Positions 51,407-60,466 of a stretch of 64,000 nt of DNA are shown here, in pieces; position 1 is the stretch's first letter, and the number at the start of each line of letters is the position of its first letter. The stretch is from positions 1-64,000 of the forward strand of contig DATBJJ010000173.1 of NCBI GenBank assembly GCA_036556425.1. Direction: 5' to 3'. The DNA comes from DATBJJ01 sp036556425. Lineage in GTDB: Bacteria > Acidobacteriota > Vicinamibacteria > Vicinamibacterales > 2-12-FULL-66-21. Position numbers and translations under genes: made by a program. The notes below the pieces were generated by a model. The model searched no databases. It saw only the letters and a list, made by a program, of their open reading frames with translations, and was not told the origin of the DNA.

Positions 51407-51724
51407 CTACAGACGATTTCTGTTCTTCTTCTTCGCTTCCGCCCAACGCTTCTTCATCATCTCGGAAATTCGCTTCCGGCCTTCAGCCGTCATCCGGCCG
51501 CGCCGGCGGCGGCCGCGCGCCGTGCGTGCGGGCGCCGTGTCGCGCGCGCCGCGTCCCCCGCCAGTGCCCGCGCGCGCGCGCAGCGCCGCGGCCTGCGCCA
51601 TCAACGCCGTCAGCCGCTCGCGCGTCTGCGCGATCTCGCGCTCCAACCCGCCCAGCGCCCAGCCGATGAAATCGGCGGATCTGAGCAGCACATCCCCTTT
51701 ACCGGTTCTCCGGGTTCGAGCCAT
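51407..51724 (-). CDS. Small basic coiled-coil DNA-binding-like protein
   Basis: A 105-aa, highly basic protein. A central heptad region (about 24-50, LEREIAQTRERLTALMAQAAAL) predicts a coiled coil. The C-terminal half has RGRRRRGRMTAEGRKRISEM with a repeated KKRWAEAKKK, a mix of AT-hook-like and histone-H1-like motifs. The ATG at 51724 has a strong AGGAG 6 nt away. It probably binds DNA as a nucleoid-associated protein. A similar SxEGRKRI-type tail occurs in acidobacterial histone-like proteins known to me, but the family is unnamed here. Confidence 0.7.
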   Translation of the reverse strand: MARTRRTGKGDVLLRSADFIGWALGGLEREIAQTRERLTALMAQAAALRARAGTGGGRGARDTAPARTARGRRRRGRMTAEGRKRISEMMKKRWAEAKKKNRNRL

Positions 51725-51850
51725 ACGAAGTCTCCTTCCGGGCCGGCCGCCTCCCGGCCGCCGGCTCGCAGCCTCTTTTTCCCCTCTAATCCCTGGTTTA
51801 CGGCGGCAGCTCCCAATCTGCCCGCCGTTTGGCATTGCTATCATAGTCTT

Positions 51851-53047
51851 ATGGCGTTGTGCGCCGGGTGGTTGGCTTGCGTGCTCGCGACAGCGAGCGT
51901 CGGCGGCGCCGCCGCGCAGCCCGCGTCGGCCGAGACGCTACGCGCGCGCGGCACCGAGCTCGTGTACGAGCACGAGCACGACGAAGCGATCAAGCTCCTT
52001 CGGCAGGCCGTCGCGCTCGCGCCCGAGGACCCCGCCACGCATCGATCGCTCGCCGGCGCACTCTGGCTGAAGATGTTGTTCCTCAGAGGCGCGGTCACCG
52101 TCGACCACTATCTCGGATCGTTCACTCGTCCGCGGGTCGATCTCAAGAAGCCTGCGCCGGAGCTCGTCGCCGAGTTCACGGCGGAAATCGCGAGGGCCGT
52201 GGATCTCGCCGAGAAGCGCGTCGCCACGCGGCCGAAAGATCCGCAAGCCCGATACGATCTCGGCGCGGCCGTCGGACTGCAGGCGTCGTATGTCGCCTCG
52301 ATCGAAGGAAAGCTGCTCGCCGGATTCCGGTCCGCGCGCCGCGCGTACGCGGAGCACGAAAAAGTGATGGAGCTCGATCCCGCGCGGAAGGACGCGTGGG
52401 TCACCGTCGGCACGTACCGCTACATCATCTCAACGCTGTCCGCGCCGATGCGCGTGATGGCCTACGTCGCGGGATTTGGCAGCGGCAAAGAGCGCGGCAT
52501 CAAGATGCTCGAGGAAACCGCGGCCGCCGGAGGCGAAGCCGCGACGGATGCGCACTTTGCCCTCGTCCTGCTCTACAACCGCGAAAAACGTTACGACGAG
52601 GCGCTCAGGAGCCTGCAGGAACTGCGCAAGCTGCACCCCCGTAACAGGCTGGTAGTGCTCGAAGCCGGCTCGACCTCGCTGCGGGCCGGCCGCGCGGCGC
52701 AGGCTGACGCGCTGCTGACCGAGGGCCTCGGGCTGCTGGCGAAATCAACGGGCCCGCGCATCCCGGGAGAGGAAACGTTGTGGCGGTACAAGCGCGGCGC
52801 CGCCCGTGCCGCGCTCGGCCGGCTGGACGAGGCCGCGGCCGATTTGAAGGTCGCGATTGGCGGCGACGCGCAGAGTTGGGTGCAGGGCCGCGCGCACGTC
52901 GAGCTCGCGAGAATCGCCCTCCGCCGCGGCGATCGCGCGACCGCCGCGAGCGAGGTGCGCCAGGCCGAAACCCTCTGCGAGCACGGAAGCGATCAACCTT
53001 GCGTCGATGATGCCCGGAGACTGCTGAGAAACGCCGATGGCCGGTAA
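51851..53047 (+). CDS. Secreted TPR protein
   Basis: A 398-aa exported protein with a signal peptide (about 1-23) and TPR-type helical repeats at about 30-70, 100-190 and 215-390 (for example EAIKLLRQAVALAPEDPATHRSLAGAL and RRYDEALRSLQELRKLHPRN-like units). It probably scaffolds a periplasmic complex. It overlaps the next gene by 11 bp, so the two are translationally coupled. Confidence 0.83.
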   Translation: MALCAGWLACVLATASVGGAAAQPASAETLRARGTELVYEHEHDEAIKLLRQAVALAPEDPATHRSLAGALWLKMLFLRGAVTVDHYLGSFTRPRVDLKKPAPELVAEFTAEIARAVDLAEKRVATRPKDPQARYDLGAAVGLQASYVASIEGKLLAGFRSARRAYAEHEKVMELDPARKDAWVTVGTYRYIISTLSAPMRVMAYVAGFGSGKERGIKMLEETAAAGGEAATDAHFALVLLYNREKRYDEALRSLQELRKLHPRNRLVVLEAGSTSLRAGRAAQADALLTEGLGLLAKSTGPRIPGEETLWRYKRGAARAALGRLDEAAADLKVAIGGDAQSWVQGRAHVELARIALRRGDRATAASEVRQAETLCEHGSDQPCVDDARRLLRNADGR

Positions 53048-53540
53048 GGTCAAAACTTGGGTCTGGGTACTCGTCGGGATCGGCATTGTGGGGATCCTCG
53101 GCTGCGTCGCGCTGGCCGGCGTCGGTTTCTATTTCTTCTCGCAGCACTTCGACACGAAAGTCGTGACGAGCGCGGGCGCCGCGGCAGAGTTCGATCGCGC
53201 AAAGGCGCAATTCACCGGACAGAAGCCGCTCATCGAGCTCGACGATCGCGGCCGGTTCCTCCGGTCGAATCCAGATCGTCCGGCGCGCACCGAATCGCGC
53301 ACGCCGGCGCACCTCAACGTGCTCGCGTTCGATCCCGACGATGAGCGGATCGTGAAGGTGACGATTCCATTCTGGCTGCTCAAGTTCAAAGCGCACGGGA
53401 CGACGGTCGACTTCAACGGCGGACGCCTCGACCTCGAGGATCTCAAGTTGACCGTCGAAGACCTCGAGCGGATGGGCCCGACGCTCATCGTGGATCTTCA
53501 GACGAACACCGGCGAGCGTGTCCTCGTCTGGTCGCAGTAA
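53037..53540 (+). CDS. Single-pass membrane protein of unknown function
   Basis: A 167-aa protein with one N-terminal membrane segment (about 8-32, VWVLVGIGIVGILGCVALAGV) and an extracytoplasmic beta-rich domain (about 45-167: FDRAKAQFTGQKPLIELDDRG, LNVLAFDPDDERIVKVTIPFW). The family is not recognised. Coupled to the TPR protein gene, it may form a complex with it. Confidence 0.72.
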   Translation: MAGKVKTWVWVLVGIGIVGILGCVALAGVGFYFFSQHFDTKVVTSAGAAAEFDRAKAQFTGQKPLIELDDRGRFLRSNPDRPARTESRTPAHLNVLAFDPDDERIVKVTIPFWLLKFKAHGTTVDFNGGRLDLEDLKLTVEDLERMGPTLIVDLQTNTGERVLVWSQ

Positions 53541-53670
53541 CTGTCCTGTAGACGCGACCCGCGTCGAGAATCCCTCGCATTTCAGGCCGAAATCCTGTTG
53601 GCATGACGGGCGTGATTCTTGCCCCGTCCCGGGTGTCTGGGCCCGCTGCCCAGCTGCGGGAGGAATGCCC

Positions 53671-54375
53671 ATGAAACGACTTCTTTTCGTGCCCGTGCTC
53701 GGCGTGATTGGTCTCGCGGCGGCATCGCCCGCGAGCGCGCAGATCGGACGTCCCGACTGGACGTACGCAGACGAGGCACGTCAGCCATACAACGAGGCGC
53801 GCCGCGTCGCGTACGACAACGGGTATCGCGAAGGCATCAAGGAAGGCGAGCGCGAGGGACGCCGGCGCGAGGCGTTCAACTATCAAGACGAGCGCACCTG
53901 GCAGCGCGCGGATCACGGCTATCACCGGAGCTTCGGCGACCGCGGCCGCTACGAGCAGTCGTTCCGCACCGGCTACGCCGCGGGATATTCCGACGGCTAT
54001 CGCCGCTTCGCGCCGAGCGGATACGGCGGGTACGGCAATCGCCCCGGCGGCGTGTATCCCACCTCGCGCGATCCGTACGGCGCTGGATATCCGGAACAGT
54101 ATCCGCGCGGCGGATACGGGTACCCAGGACAAGGCTCGACTCGCTACAACTACAGTCCGGCCTTCAACAACGGCGTGACCGACGGGTATGAGAAGGGCCG
54201 CGAGGATGCGCGCGATCGCGACTCGTACGACGTGCTTCGGCACAAGTGGTATCGCGAAGGCGATCGCCACTACAAGAGCGAGTACGGTTCGCGTCAGCAG
54301 TACGAGAATCTCTATCGCGAGGGATTCAAGGACGGGTACGATCGCGGCTATCGCGAGTGGAGCTATCGACGATAG
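53671..54375 (+). CDS. Secreted GYxxG-repeat protein
   Basis: A 234-aa exported protein (signal peptide cleaved near ASA). The mature part is built from short Gly/Tyr/Arg repeats: DNGYREGIKEGEREG (about 50-64), RTGYAAGYSDGYRRF (about 99-113), NNGVTDGYEKGRED (about 168-181) and YREGFKDGYDRGYRE (about 214-228), separated by Gly/Pro/Tyr-rich linkers. Each unit puts Tyr and Gly at regular positions. No catalytic or binding motif is known. The start is the ATG at 53671, 6 nt after GGGAGGA. It may be a structural surface or envelope protein. Confidence 0.72.
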   Translation: MKRLLFVPVLGVIGLAAASPASAQIGRPDWTYADEARQPYNEARRVAYDNGYREGIKEGEREGRRREAFNYQDERTWQRADHGYHRSFGDRGRYEQSFRTGYAAGYSDGYRRFAPSGYGGYGNRPGGVYPTSRDPYGAGYPEQYPRGGYGYPGQGSTRYNYSPAFNNGVTDGYEKGREDARDRDSYDVLRHKWYREGDRHYKSEYGSRQQYENLYREGFKDGYDRGYREWSYRR

Positions 54376-54377
54376 AG

Positions 54378-54424
54378 CCGCGGTCCGCTGTCCGCTGCTC
54401 GCGGTCCGCTGCTCGCGGTCCGAG
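54378..54424. repeat. 14-bp tandem array at a convergent junction
   Basis: GTCCGCTGCTCGCG occurs twice in tandem (54390-54403 and 54404-54417) with partial copies on both sides. It lies between the stop codons of the GYxxG-repeat gene and the convergent MscS-channel gene. Confidence 0.85.
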
Positions 54425-54428
54425 CCAG

Positions 54429-55871
54429 CTATTCGAGCCTGAGGAACCTCTTCATGCGGCTCAGAAACGTCACGGGCGGATCGATCGCCGCGACGTTCTG
54501 GGCCGCATCGCGTATCTGATTGAGCTCGGCCCGCCGCCCGACCGCGGCAAGGCCGATCGCTTCCACCGCTTTCGGATCGGCCGCACCCAACGCGCGGAAC
54601 TGCTCCGCATCGATCTCCAGCACCGACGTATCCCCTCGCGCGACGACCGACGCCGATCGCGGATCGCCCGTCAGCAATGACATCTCCCCGAAGTAGCCGC
54701 CGCGCTCGATGACGGCGACCTCGCGGCGATCCGGCTCGAGCAGGACGCGCGCCGCGCCCGAACACACGATGAACATCGAGTCGCCCGGCGCGCTCTGGCG
54801 CACGATCGTCTCGCCATCGCCATACGTGCGAATCGAGGATGCCAGGGCAATCGCGCGGCGCTGCTCGCCGCTCAGCCGCGAGAACAGATCGACGTTCCCG
54901 AGCACGCGCTCGCGCTCCGTTTGCTTCGTCGCGGCGTCTGGCTCCGGCCACTCGCGCGAGTAGCCGACTTCGATCGGCCACGGGATCTCGATCCCGCGCC
55001 GCGCGAACGCGTAGAAGATCGCCGTCCTCACCTCGTCCTTGATCGCCTCGTCGAACTCGTAATCCGTCGTCCAGAAGCGCGCGTGATACGTGATCGCGGA
55101 GCCGTCGAAGGAATGCAGCAGCGCGTCGCCCGGCGGATCCTTCAGCACGCGCGGCACCTGCGCGAGCGCCTCGAGGATGCCCGCCTTCACGTCGAACGGC
55201 GTGCTCAGATAGCTCGCGCCCACTTCGACCTGCAGCCGCGTGGGCGTGGCGGGCTCCGAGTAGTTCGTGATGGCTTCCTTCGCGATGATGTTGTTCGGCA
55301 CCACCACGAAGTTGCCCGATTTCGTCCGGAGCTTCGTCGCGCGCCAGGTCACCTCCGTGACGCGCCCTTCGAAATCGCCGACGCGAATCCAGTGGCCGAC
55401 GCGGAACGGTTTCTCGCTCTGAATGCCGAGCCCGGCGAACGCGTTCCCCAGCGTGTCCTGCAGCGCGAAGCCGACGACCACCGCGCCGACCGCGGAGGTC
55501 GTCAGCAGCTTGTCTTCAAAGACGAACGTCGCGATCAGAACGAGCAGGCCGATGACGATCGCGTCCTGCAGGATCGAAGGGAACGCGTCGGGGACGCGGT
55601 TCGATCGCAGCGGATTGATCAGCAGATAGACGACGAGATTGATGCTCGCGGCGGCAAAGACGAGCCGTTCGAGCGCTTTCAGGTCGCCGTCGGCGCCAGG
55701 AAGATCCGGCGTCAGCCAGACGACGAGATTGAAGAGGACGTAGCCGGCGAAGAGAAAGGCGGAGAGCCGGAGCTTGCGCTGGACGAGCTGATTGACCGTC
55801 AGGCCGATGATCGCGAGCGTCGCGGCGATCGCCACGACGCCCACGATCAAGTGGCCTGGATAGTGCTCCAT
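54429..55871 (-). CDS. Cyclic-nucleotide-binding MscS-type channel
   Basis: A 480-aa bCNG-type channel. Four membrane segments (about 8-28, 38-55, 72-90 and 105-140), with the last carrying the MscS pore pattern (ALQDTLGNAFAGLGI). The MscS beta domain (about 140-280) includes VGDFEGRVTEV and VVVPNNIIAKEAITNYS. A cyclic-nucleotide-binding domain (about 320-440) has the phosphate cassette GYFGEMSLLTGDPRSASVVA. Such channels respond to cAMP or cGMP. It lies 28 bp downstream of an M48 protease gene that is coupled to an adenylate cyclase gene, so it may be the cAMP target. Confidence 0.92.
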   Translation of the reverse strand: MEHYPGHLIVGVVAIAATLAIIGLTVNQLVQRKLRLSAFLFAGYVLFNLVVWLTPDLPGADGDLKALERLVFAAASINLVVYLLINPLRSNRVPDAFPSILQDAIVIGLLVLIATFVFEDKLLTTSAVGAVVVGFALQDTLGNAFAGLGIQSEKPFRVGHWIRVGDFEGRVTEVTWRATKLRTKSGNFVVVPNNIIAKEAITNYSEPATPTRLQVEVGASYLSTPFDVKAGILEALAQVPRVLKDPPGDALLHSFDGSAITYHARFWTTDYEFDEAIKDEVRTAIFYAFARRGIEIPWPIEVGYSREWPEPDAATKQTERERVLGNVDLFSRLSGEQRRAIALASSIRTYGDGETIVRQSAPGDSMFIVCSGAARVLLEPDRREVAVIERGGYFGEMSLLTGDPRSASVVARGDTSVLEIDAEQFRALGAADPKAVEAIGLAAVGRRAELNQIRDAAQNVAAIDPPVTFLSRMKRFLRLE

Positions 55872-55899
55872 GCAGCGGGAGTGGTCGGCGCTCCCTTAA

Positions 55900-57048
55900 T
55901 CAGGCGATGCCCTTTTGGAACTCGGCGATGTCGCTCGGGCCGATCTTCACGGGCACGCGCTTCTTGTTCGGGCCGCCGACGGCGTCGCGATCGGGATTGA
56001 CCCCGCGCGCGCCCGCGGATGCGACGGTCTGCGATTGCTGCGCCTGCGAGCCGCCGCCGGGCCTCAGCTTGCTGAACATGCCGCCGCCCTTTTTCGGTTC
56101 TTCTTTCTTTTCCGCGTCGGCCGCTTTGTCCCCTTCGGGCTTCTTGCCGTCGCCGCCGGCGAGGCCCCGCGATCCTTCGGCGACGGTCGCGATCGAAGCG
56201 ACGGGCTTCGCGTCGAACGTGATGTTCTTCGCATAGCGCGCCTGTACCGTTGCGGTCGCGGCGAGCTTCTTCTCTCTGATCGCGCGCGCGATGTTCGTCA
56301 ACCGATCCTTCATCTGCGGGTGCGAGGCGAACAACCCGTTCGGCTCGGCGGCGCTCTTGTTGCGCTCGACGAGCTTCGTCAGCGCGTCCGAGAGTCCGCT
56401 CGGCGCGTAGCCGACTTTGTTCGCGAGCTCCACGCCTTTTTCATCCGCCTCGTTCTCGTCGCCGCGGCTGAACCTGTTGTTCAGGATGTCGCTGTACGCT
56501 TTCTCCGCGATCTTCGTGATGAGGCTGCGCGCGAGGCCGCCGCCCGAGCCCACTTCGTCGGACGCGACGGAGACACCCTCGCTCTTTTGAATCGCGTTCA
56601 CGGTGTGCTTCTCGGTCACGTGCGTGATCTCGTGGGCGAGCACGCCGGCGAGCTCCGCTTCGTTCTTCATCAGGCCGAGCAGCCCCTTCGTGATGTGGAT
56701 GTAGCCGCCAGGCGCGGCGAACGCGTTGACGCCTTCTGTGTCGAGCACGACGAACTGCCAATCGAGATTCGGCCGGCTGCTCGCTTGCGCGAGCACGGCG
56801 CCGACGAGCGTCACGTATTTCGCGACGTTCGCATCCTGATAGACGCCGAACGTCTCGACGACCTTGTCGCTGACCTCCTGCCCGATCTGATGCTCCTCGG
56901 CGTCGGTGACCTTGAGATCGGCGATCTTCTTCACCGTCTTCGCCTTGTTGGCGATGTCGCCCAACCGTCCGAACTGCGCGCGGGCGGGAAGCGCGAACGC
57001 GACGATTGCGATCGCGGAGAGTCCGAGCACGACTGCACGGTTTTTCAT
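55900..57048 (-). CDS. Secreted M48 zinc metalloprotease
   Basis: A 382-aa exported protease (signal peptide, about 1-24). The zinc site is LAHEITHV (HExxH near residue 137) with the third ligand Glu in GDENEADEKG near 205. The C-terminal third (about 280-382) is a disordered, Lys/Gly-rich tail. Periplasmic M48 proteins (BepA-like) act in outer-membrane quality control. The start overlaps the adenylate cyclase stop by 4 bp (ATGA). Confidence 0.92.
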   Translation of the reverse strand: MKNRAVVLGLSAIAIVAFALPARAQFGRLGDIANKAKTVKKIADLKVTDAEEHQIGQEVSDKVVETFGVYQDANVAKYVTLVGAVLAQASSRPNLDWQFVVLDTEGVNAFAAPGGYIHITKGLLGLMKNEAELAGVLAHEITHVTEKHTVNAIQKSEGVSVASDEVGSGGGLARSLITKIAEKAYSDILNNRFSRGDENEADEKGVELANKVGYAPSGLSDALTKLVERNKSAAEPNGLFASHPQMKDRLTNIARAIREKKLAATATVQARYAKNITFDAKPVASIATVAEGSRGLAGGDGKKPEGDKAADAEKKEEPKKGGGMFSKLRPGGGSQAQQSQTVASAGARGVNPDRDAVGGPNKKRVPVKIGPSDIAEFQKGIA

Positions 57049-59132
57049 AGAGTTTTTTCCTCGGCGGTTCCCGCCGATCGCGCTCCGCTCTCCAGCAGCG
57101 GCGAAGCCACAACGACCTCGAAGATCTCGACGGCCCGCGTTTTCCCTTTGACGACCACGCCGCCGAGCGGACGCGTCTCGTGCGGCCTCGAGAGCCGGGC
57201 GCGCGTGGCCTCGCTAATGATAATGCGGGTGCGATAGTCCTTGTTGAGCGACTCGAGCCGCGCGCCCAGGTTCACATTGTCGCCGATCACGGTGTAGCTC
57301 ATGATCGCGGCCGATCCGATGTTGCCTGCAATCATGTCGCCCGAGTTGATCCCGATGCCGATGTCGAGCTGAACGCGCCCCTCGGACGCCCACTTTCGAT
57401 TCAGCTCGCCAAGTTCGCGCACCATTTCCTCGGCCGCCGATACGGCGGCGTCAGCATGATGAACGTCGTCGACGGGCGCGCCGAACAACGCCATGATCAT
57501 GTCGCCGACGAATTTGTCGACGGTCCCACCATTTCGAAAGACGATCTCGACCATCCGGGTGAAGTACTCGTTCAACTGCTGCACGAGCTGTTCGGGGTCG
57601 CCGTTCTCCGTGATCGCGGTAAAACCGCGCATGTCCGAGAAAAGCACGGACATTTCGCGCCGCGCGCCGCCGAGCTCGGCAAGCGCGGGGTTCGCCAGCA
57701 GCTGCGTGTAGACGTCGCGCGAGACGTAGCGCCCAAAGAGCTTGCTGACCTTTCTCTTTTCGGCATCCTCGACGAAGTACCGATACGCCGTTCCCGCAAA
57801 CAGCGCGAGCGCGGCTGCGAGGAACGGCTGCGCGACGGGCGCCCAGAGCCCTCGGCTGAAGAGCCAGAGCGCGAAGCCGGTCCAACCGGCGGCGAACGCG
57901 ATCGTGCCCGTCGCCGCCGCGGCGAACGGCAGCATCGCGGCCATCATCCCGACGAGCAGCGCGCCCGCGGCGACGGCCGCCGGCAGGACCCACGCGCGCG
58001 AAGGGCGCAGGAAGCGATTCGACAGAATGCTGTCGGCGACGCTCGCGTGGAGCTGAATGCCGCGAAGCGATCCGGCGCCGAACGGCGTCTGAAACACGTC
58101 GAGCAGCCCAGACGCCGCGAGGCCGACGAACACGATCTTGTTCTTGAAGACGTCCGCCGGGATGTCGGGCTTCTCGCCGTTCGCCATTTGCCCCAGCGAT
58201 TGAACGACCATCGACGCTTCGTACGATGGATACGCGGGCCCGTTCCGCACGACGGCCGGCGCTCGATAGTTGATCAGCATCGTCTGCTGATCGTGGCGCT
58301 TCGACGGATCCTTCGCGTCGGCCACCGGCACCGCGACGAGCGGAATGCGTCGATCGCGGATGCGAATCTCATCTCCCTCGAGAACGATCTCGTCCGGACG
58401 AAGTCCTCCGGCGACGAGCGCGGCCGCCACGCCGAGCGAGGGCATGTACTTGTCGCCGCGCCTGATGAAGGGCGGCACTCTGCGCGCGGGGCCGTCCGGA
58501 TCGAGCGCGAGAAAGTTGTGGCCGAAGCCCGCGGCGGCGGACGTGAGCGCCGGATACGGCAGCGTGACAACGGGGCGCTCTTCGATCGCGGGACCGAGGC
58601 GATACGGCGGCGCGTTCCACTCCTGCTGTTTCACGTCGGCGCCTTCGAGCCCGGCGTCGACGGCATCCGCGAGCATGATGACGTTTCCCGCCTTCGCGAC
58701 GGCGCTCGCGAGATCGCGATCGGATTCCTCGCTCGTGATCTCGCCGCGTTCGGCGAACTCGTACCGCGCCTTCCGCTCGGGCTCCGTGAACGTGATGTCG
58801 ACGGCGATCGCGCTCGGGTGCCCGCTGCTGATGTACTCGATGAGCATGGCCTGCAGGGCGCGAGGCCACGGCCAGCGTCCGACGAACGGCGCAAGATCTC
58901 TGATCGACGCGTCGGTGATTTCGACGAGGACGATGTCGGGATGAACGAGCGGTTGATTGCGCGCGATGCGGATGTCCGCCATCGTCCGCACGCGCCAATC
59001 GTAGGTTTGAAGCTCGGTGCCGTCGAGCCAACCGCCCCAACCGAGCGCGAGCGTCAGCGCGGCGGCGCCGGAGCCAATCGCGAGCCCGGCGATGACTTTG
59101 CGACTCACGAAGAGATTATCGCTCGCCGCCAT
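57045..59132 (-). CDS. CHASE2-sensor class III adenylate cyclase
   Basis: A 695-aa membrane receptor. One N-terminal membrane segment (about 13-35), a periplasmic CHASE2 sensor (about 38-360: VHPDIVLVEITDASIRDL, SAIAVDITFTEPERKARYE) and three closely packed helices (about 370-445) precede a class III cyclase (about 490-660). The metal aspartates are in FSDMRGFT (about 498) and VGDMIMALFG (about 542), the adenine-specifying Lys in DKFVGD and the transition-state Asn/Arg in GDNVNLGARL (about 622). All catalytic residues are kept. A GTG at 59108 overlapping the APH stop (GTGA) may be the real start; the ATG at 59132 overlaps by 28 bp. Confidence 0.93.
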   Translation of the reverse strand: MAASDNLFVSRKVIAGLAIGSGAAALTLALGWGGWLDGTELQTYDWRVRTMADIRIARNQPLVHPDIVLVEITDASIRDLAPFVGRWPWPRALQAMLIEYISSGHPSAIAVDITFTEPERKARYEFAERGEITSEESDRDLASAVAKAGNVIMLADAVDAGLEGADVKQQEWNAPPYRLGPAIEERPVVTLPYPALTSAAAGFGHNFLALDPDGPARRVPPFIRRGDKYMPSLGVAAALVAGGLRPDEIVLEGDEIRIRDRRIPLVAVPVADAKDPSKRHDQQTMLINYRAPAVVRNGPAYPSYEASMVVQSLGQMANGEKPDIPADVFKNKIVFVGLAASGLLDVFQTPFGAGSLRGIQLHASVADSILSNRFLRPSRAWVLPAAVAAGALLVGMMAAMLPFAAAATGTIAFAAGWTGFALWLFSRGLWAPVAQPFLAAALALFAGTAYRYFVEDAEKRKVSKLFGRYVSRDVYTQLLANPALAELGGARREMSVLFSDMRGFTAITENGDPEQLVQQLNEYFTRMVEIVFRNGGTVDKFVGDMIMALFGAPVDDVHHADAAVSAAEEMVRELGELNRKWASEGRVQLDIGIGINSGDMIAGNIGSAAIMSYTVIGDNVNLGARLESLNKDYRTRIIISEATRARLSRPHETRPLGGVVVKGKTRAVEIFEVVVASPLLESGARSAGTAEEKTL

Positions 59133-59980
59133 GGCTCGTCAGCGTGCCGGATGGAATCGATGAACGCGTCGATCGCGCGGCCATCGGCCTGGACCGCGTC
59201 GAGCGCGTATCCGAGCTTGTCCCAGATGATGCGCGCCGCGCCGCGATCGCCGAGCGCCTTGCCTGCTTCCGATTCGTAGCCGGCGATCGCCCACGGCACG
59301 GCCCGGAGCGGAATCTGCGCGAATTCGAGAGCCGGATCGCCCCAACCCGCATCGCCCCAATCGAGGATCGCGAGCAGCGATCCGTTCGAGCGGCACATCA
59401 CGTTCATGCCGTGAATGTCGTTATGGAGAAACAACCGGTCGGTGCGTTCGGCGATCGCGGGAGTAAGTGCGGCGATCAACGGCTCGATTTCGGCGGCAGT
59501 CGCGGCGCCGATTCGGCCGGAGGCTACGAGCGCGGCGGTGCGAGACGCCAGGTTCATGTCCCTGCCGGGGCGATCGAGCCAGCCGTTTGGATCCGGACAT
59601 TCACGCACGCGAGTATGGAGCATGGCGAGTTGACGTCCAACCGCGTGCCACGATTCGCGATCGCGAGCCGAATCCGTTGGCATCAGCCCGAGTGTTTCGC
59701 CGTGAACGCGCTCCCAGATCGAATACGGACGATCCACGAGCGTGCGCGAATCGTCGAACGCGACGAGCTGCGGCACGAGCACGCCGGCTGCGCGGGCAAT
59801 CGGCGCGGCGACCGATTCGGTGCGTGCATCCTCCACCGCTTCCGCGTGATCCGTCGCGATTCGCAGTACCGCGTCGCGCGTCGCGTAGATGCGATTGGCG
59901 ACGCCGGTCCACGTCAACGGCTCCCACGGTCCTCGGATGCCGTGACGCGTGAGGATATCGTCGACAGGATCGACGTCCAT
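59105..59980 (-). CDS. APH-type phosphotransferase
   Basis: A 291-aa small-molecule kinase of the aminoglycoside phosphotransferase (APH)/choline kinase fold. The catalytic loop LHNDIHGMNV lies near 186 and the metal-binding DWGDAGWGDP near 210. Such enzymes phosphorylate aminoglycosides, homoserine, choline or other metabolites, and the substrate is not predictable. It follows a GNAT acetyltransferase by a 1-bp overlap (TGATG) and precedes the adenylate cyclase. Confidence 0.87.
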   Translation of the reverse strand: MDVDPVDDILTRHGIRGPWEPLTWTGVANRIYATRDAVLRIATDHAEAVEDARTESVAAPIARAAGVLVPQLVAFDDSRTLVDRPYSIWERVHGETLGLMPTDSARDRESWHAVGRQLAMLHTRVRECPDPNGWLDRPGRDMNLASRTAALVASGRIGAATAAEIEPLIAALTPAIAERTDRLFLHNDIHGMNVMCRSNGSLLAILDWGDAGWGDPALEFAQIPLRAVPWAIAGYESEAGKALGDRGAARIIWDKLGYALDAVQADGRAIDAFIDSIRHADEPWRRAIISS

Positions 59981-60417
59981 CACGCCTTGGCACCGTCCAA
60001 GCGGAATTCGAACATCACGGTGCTCTCGGGAGCCTCGATGCCGCCGCTCGATGCATACAGCCGAATCGCGCCTTCGTTCGCGCGCTCGGTGAGGACCCAC
60101 GCCGCGGCGCACCCGAGCTCGCGCGCGTGGCCGAGCAGCTTCTGGAGAACGGCCGTCGCGATGCCTCGCCTTTGATGCGAGGACACCACGCCGAGCTCGT
60201 TGATCCACAGCTCGGGCGACGGTTTGTCGGGATGAACGTAGTGAACCGCCGACGCGAATCCGACGACGACGTCGCCGTCGATCGCGACAACGATGTGATG
60301 GCGCGGGTCGCGCAGGAACTCGGCGGCCGCGCGCGGATGCAAGGGGTCGTCGAAGACGCCGGGTGCGACCTTCGCTAGAACATCATCGTCGCCAGGCCGG
60401 AGAACGCGGATCTCCAT
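59980..60417 (-). CDS. GNAT acetyltransferase
   Basis: A 145-aa N-acetyltransferase. The acetyl-CoA motif is SHQRRGIATAVLQKLLGHA near 80-98. The family order of strands and helices is complete, with LWINELGVVSS before it and RLYASSGGIEAPE after it. It resembles small AAC(3)-type or ribosomal-protein-type acetyltransferases. Substrate unknown. Coupled to the APH-type kinase by a 1-bp overlap. Confidence 0.88.
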   Translation of the reverse strand: MEIRVLRPGDDDVLAKVAPGVFDDPLHPRAAAEFLRDPRHHIVVAIDGDVVVGFASAVHYVHPDKPSPELWINELGVVSSHQRRGIATAVLQKLLGHARELGCAAAWVLTERANEGAIRLYASSGGIEAPESTVMFEFRLDGAKA

Positions 60418-60466
60418 GCCTCATTGTTGCCCATTCAACAGTTGCGCGCGCGACGATCGGATCGAC

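Noticed and set aside
53608..53623. Sigma-54 promoter before the GYxxG-repeat gene (GGCGTGATTCTTGC)
   Set aside because: GG-N10-GC spacing fits and TTGC matches, but the -24 box is weak and a few such matches are expected by chance in a GC-rich window of this size.
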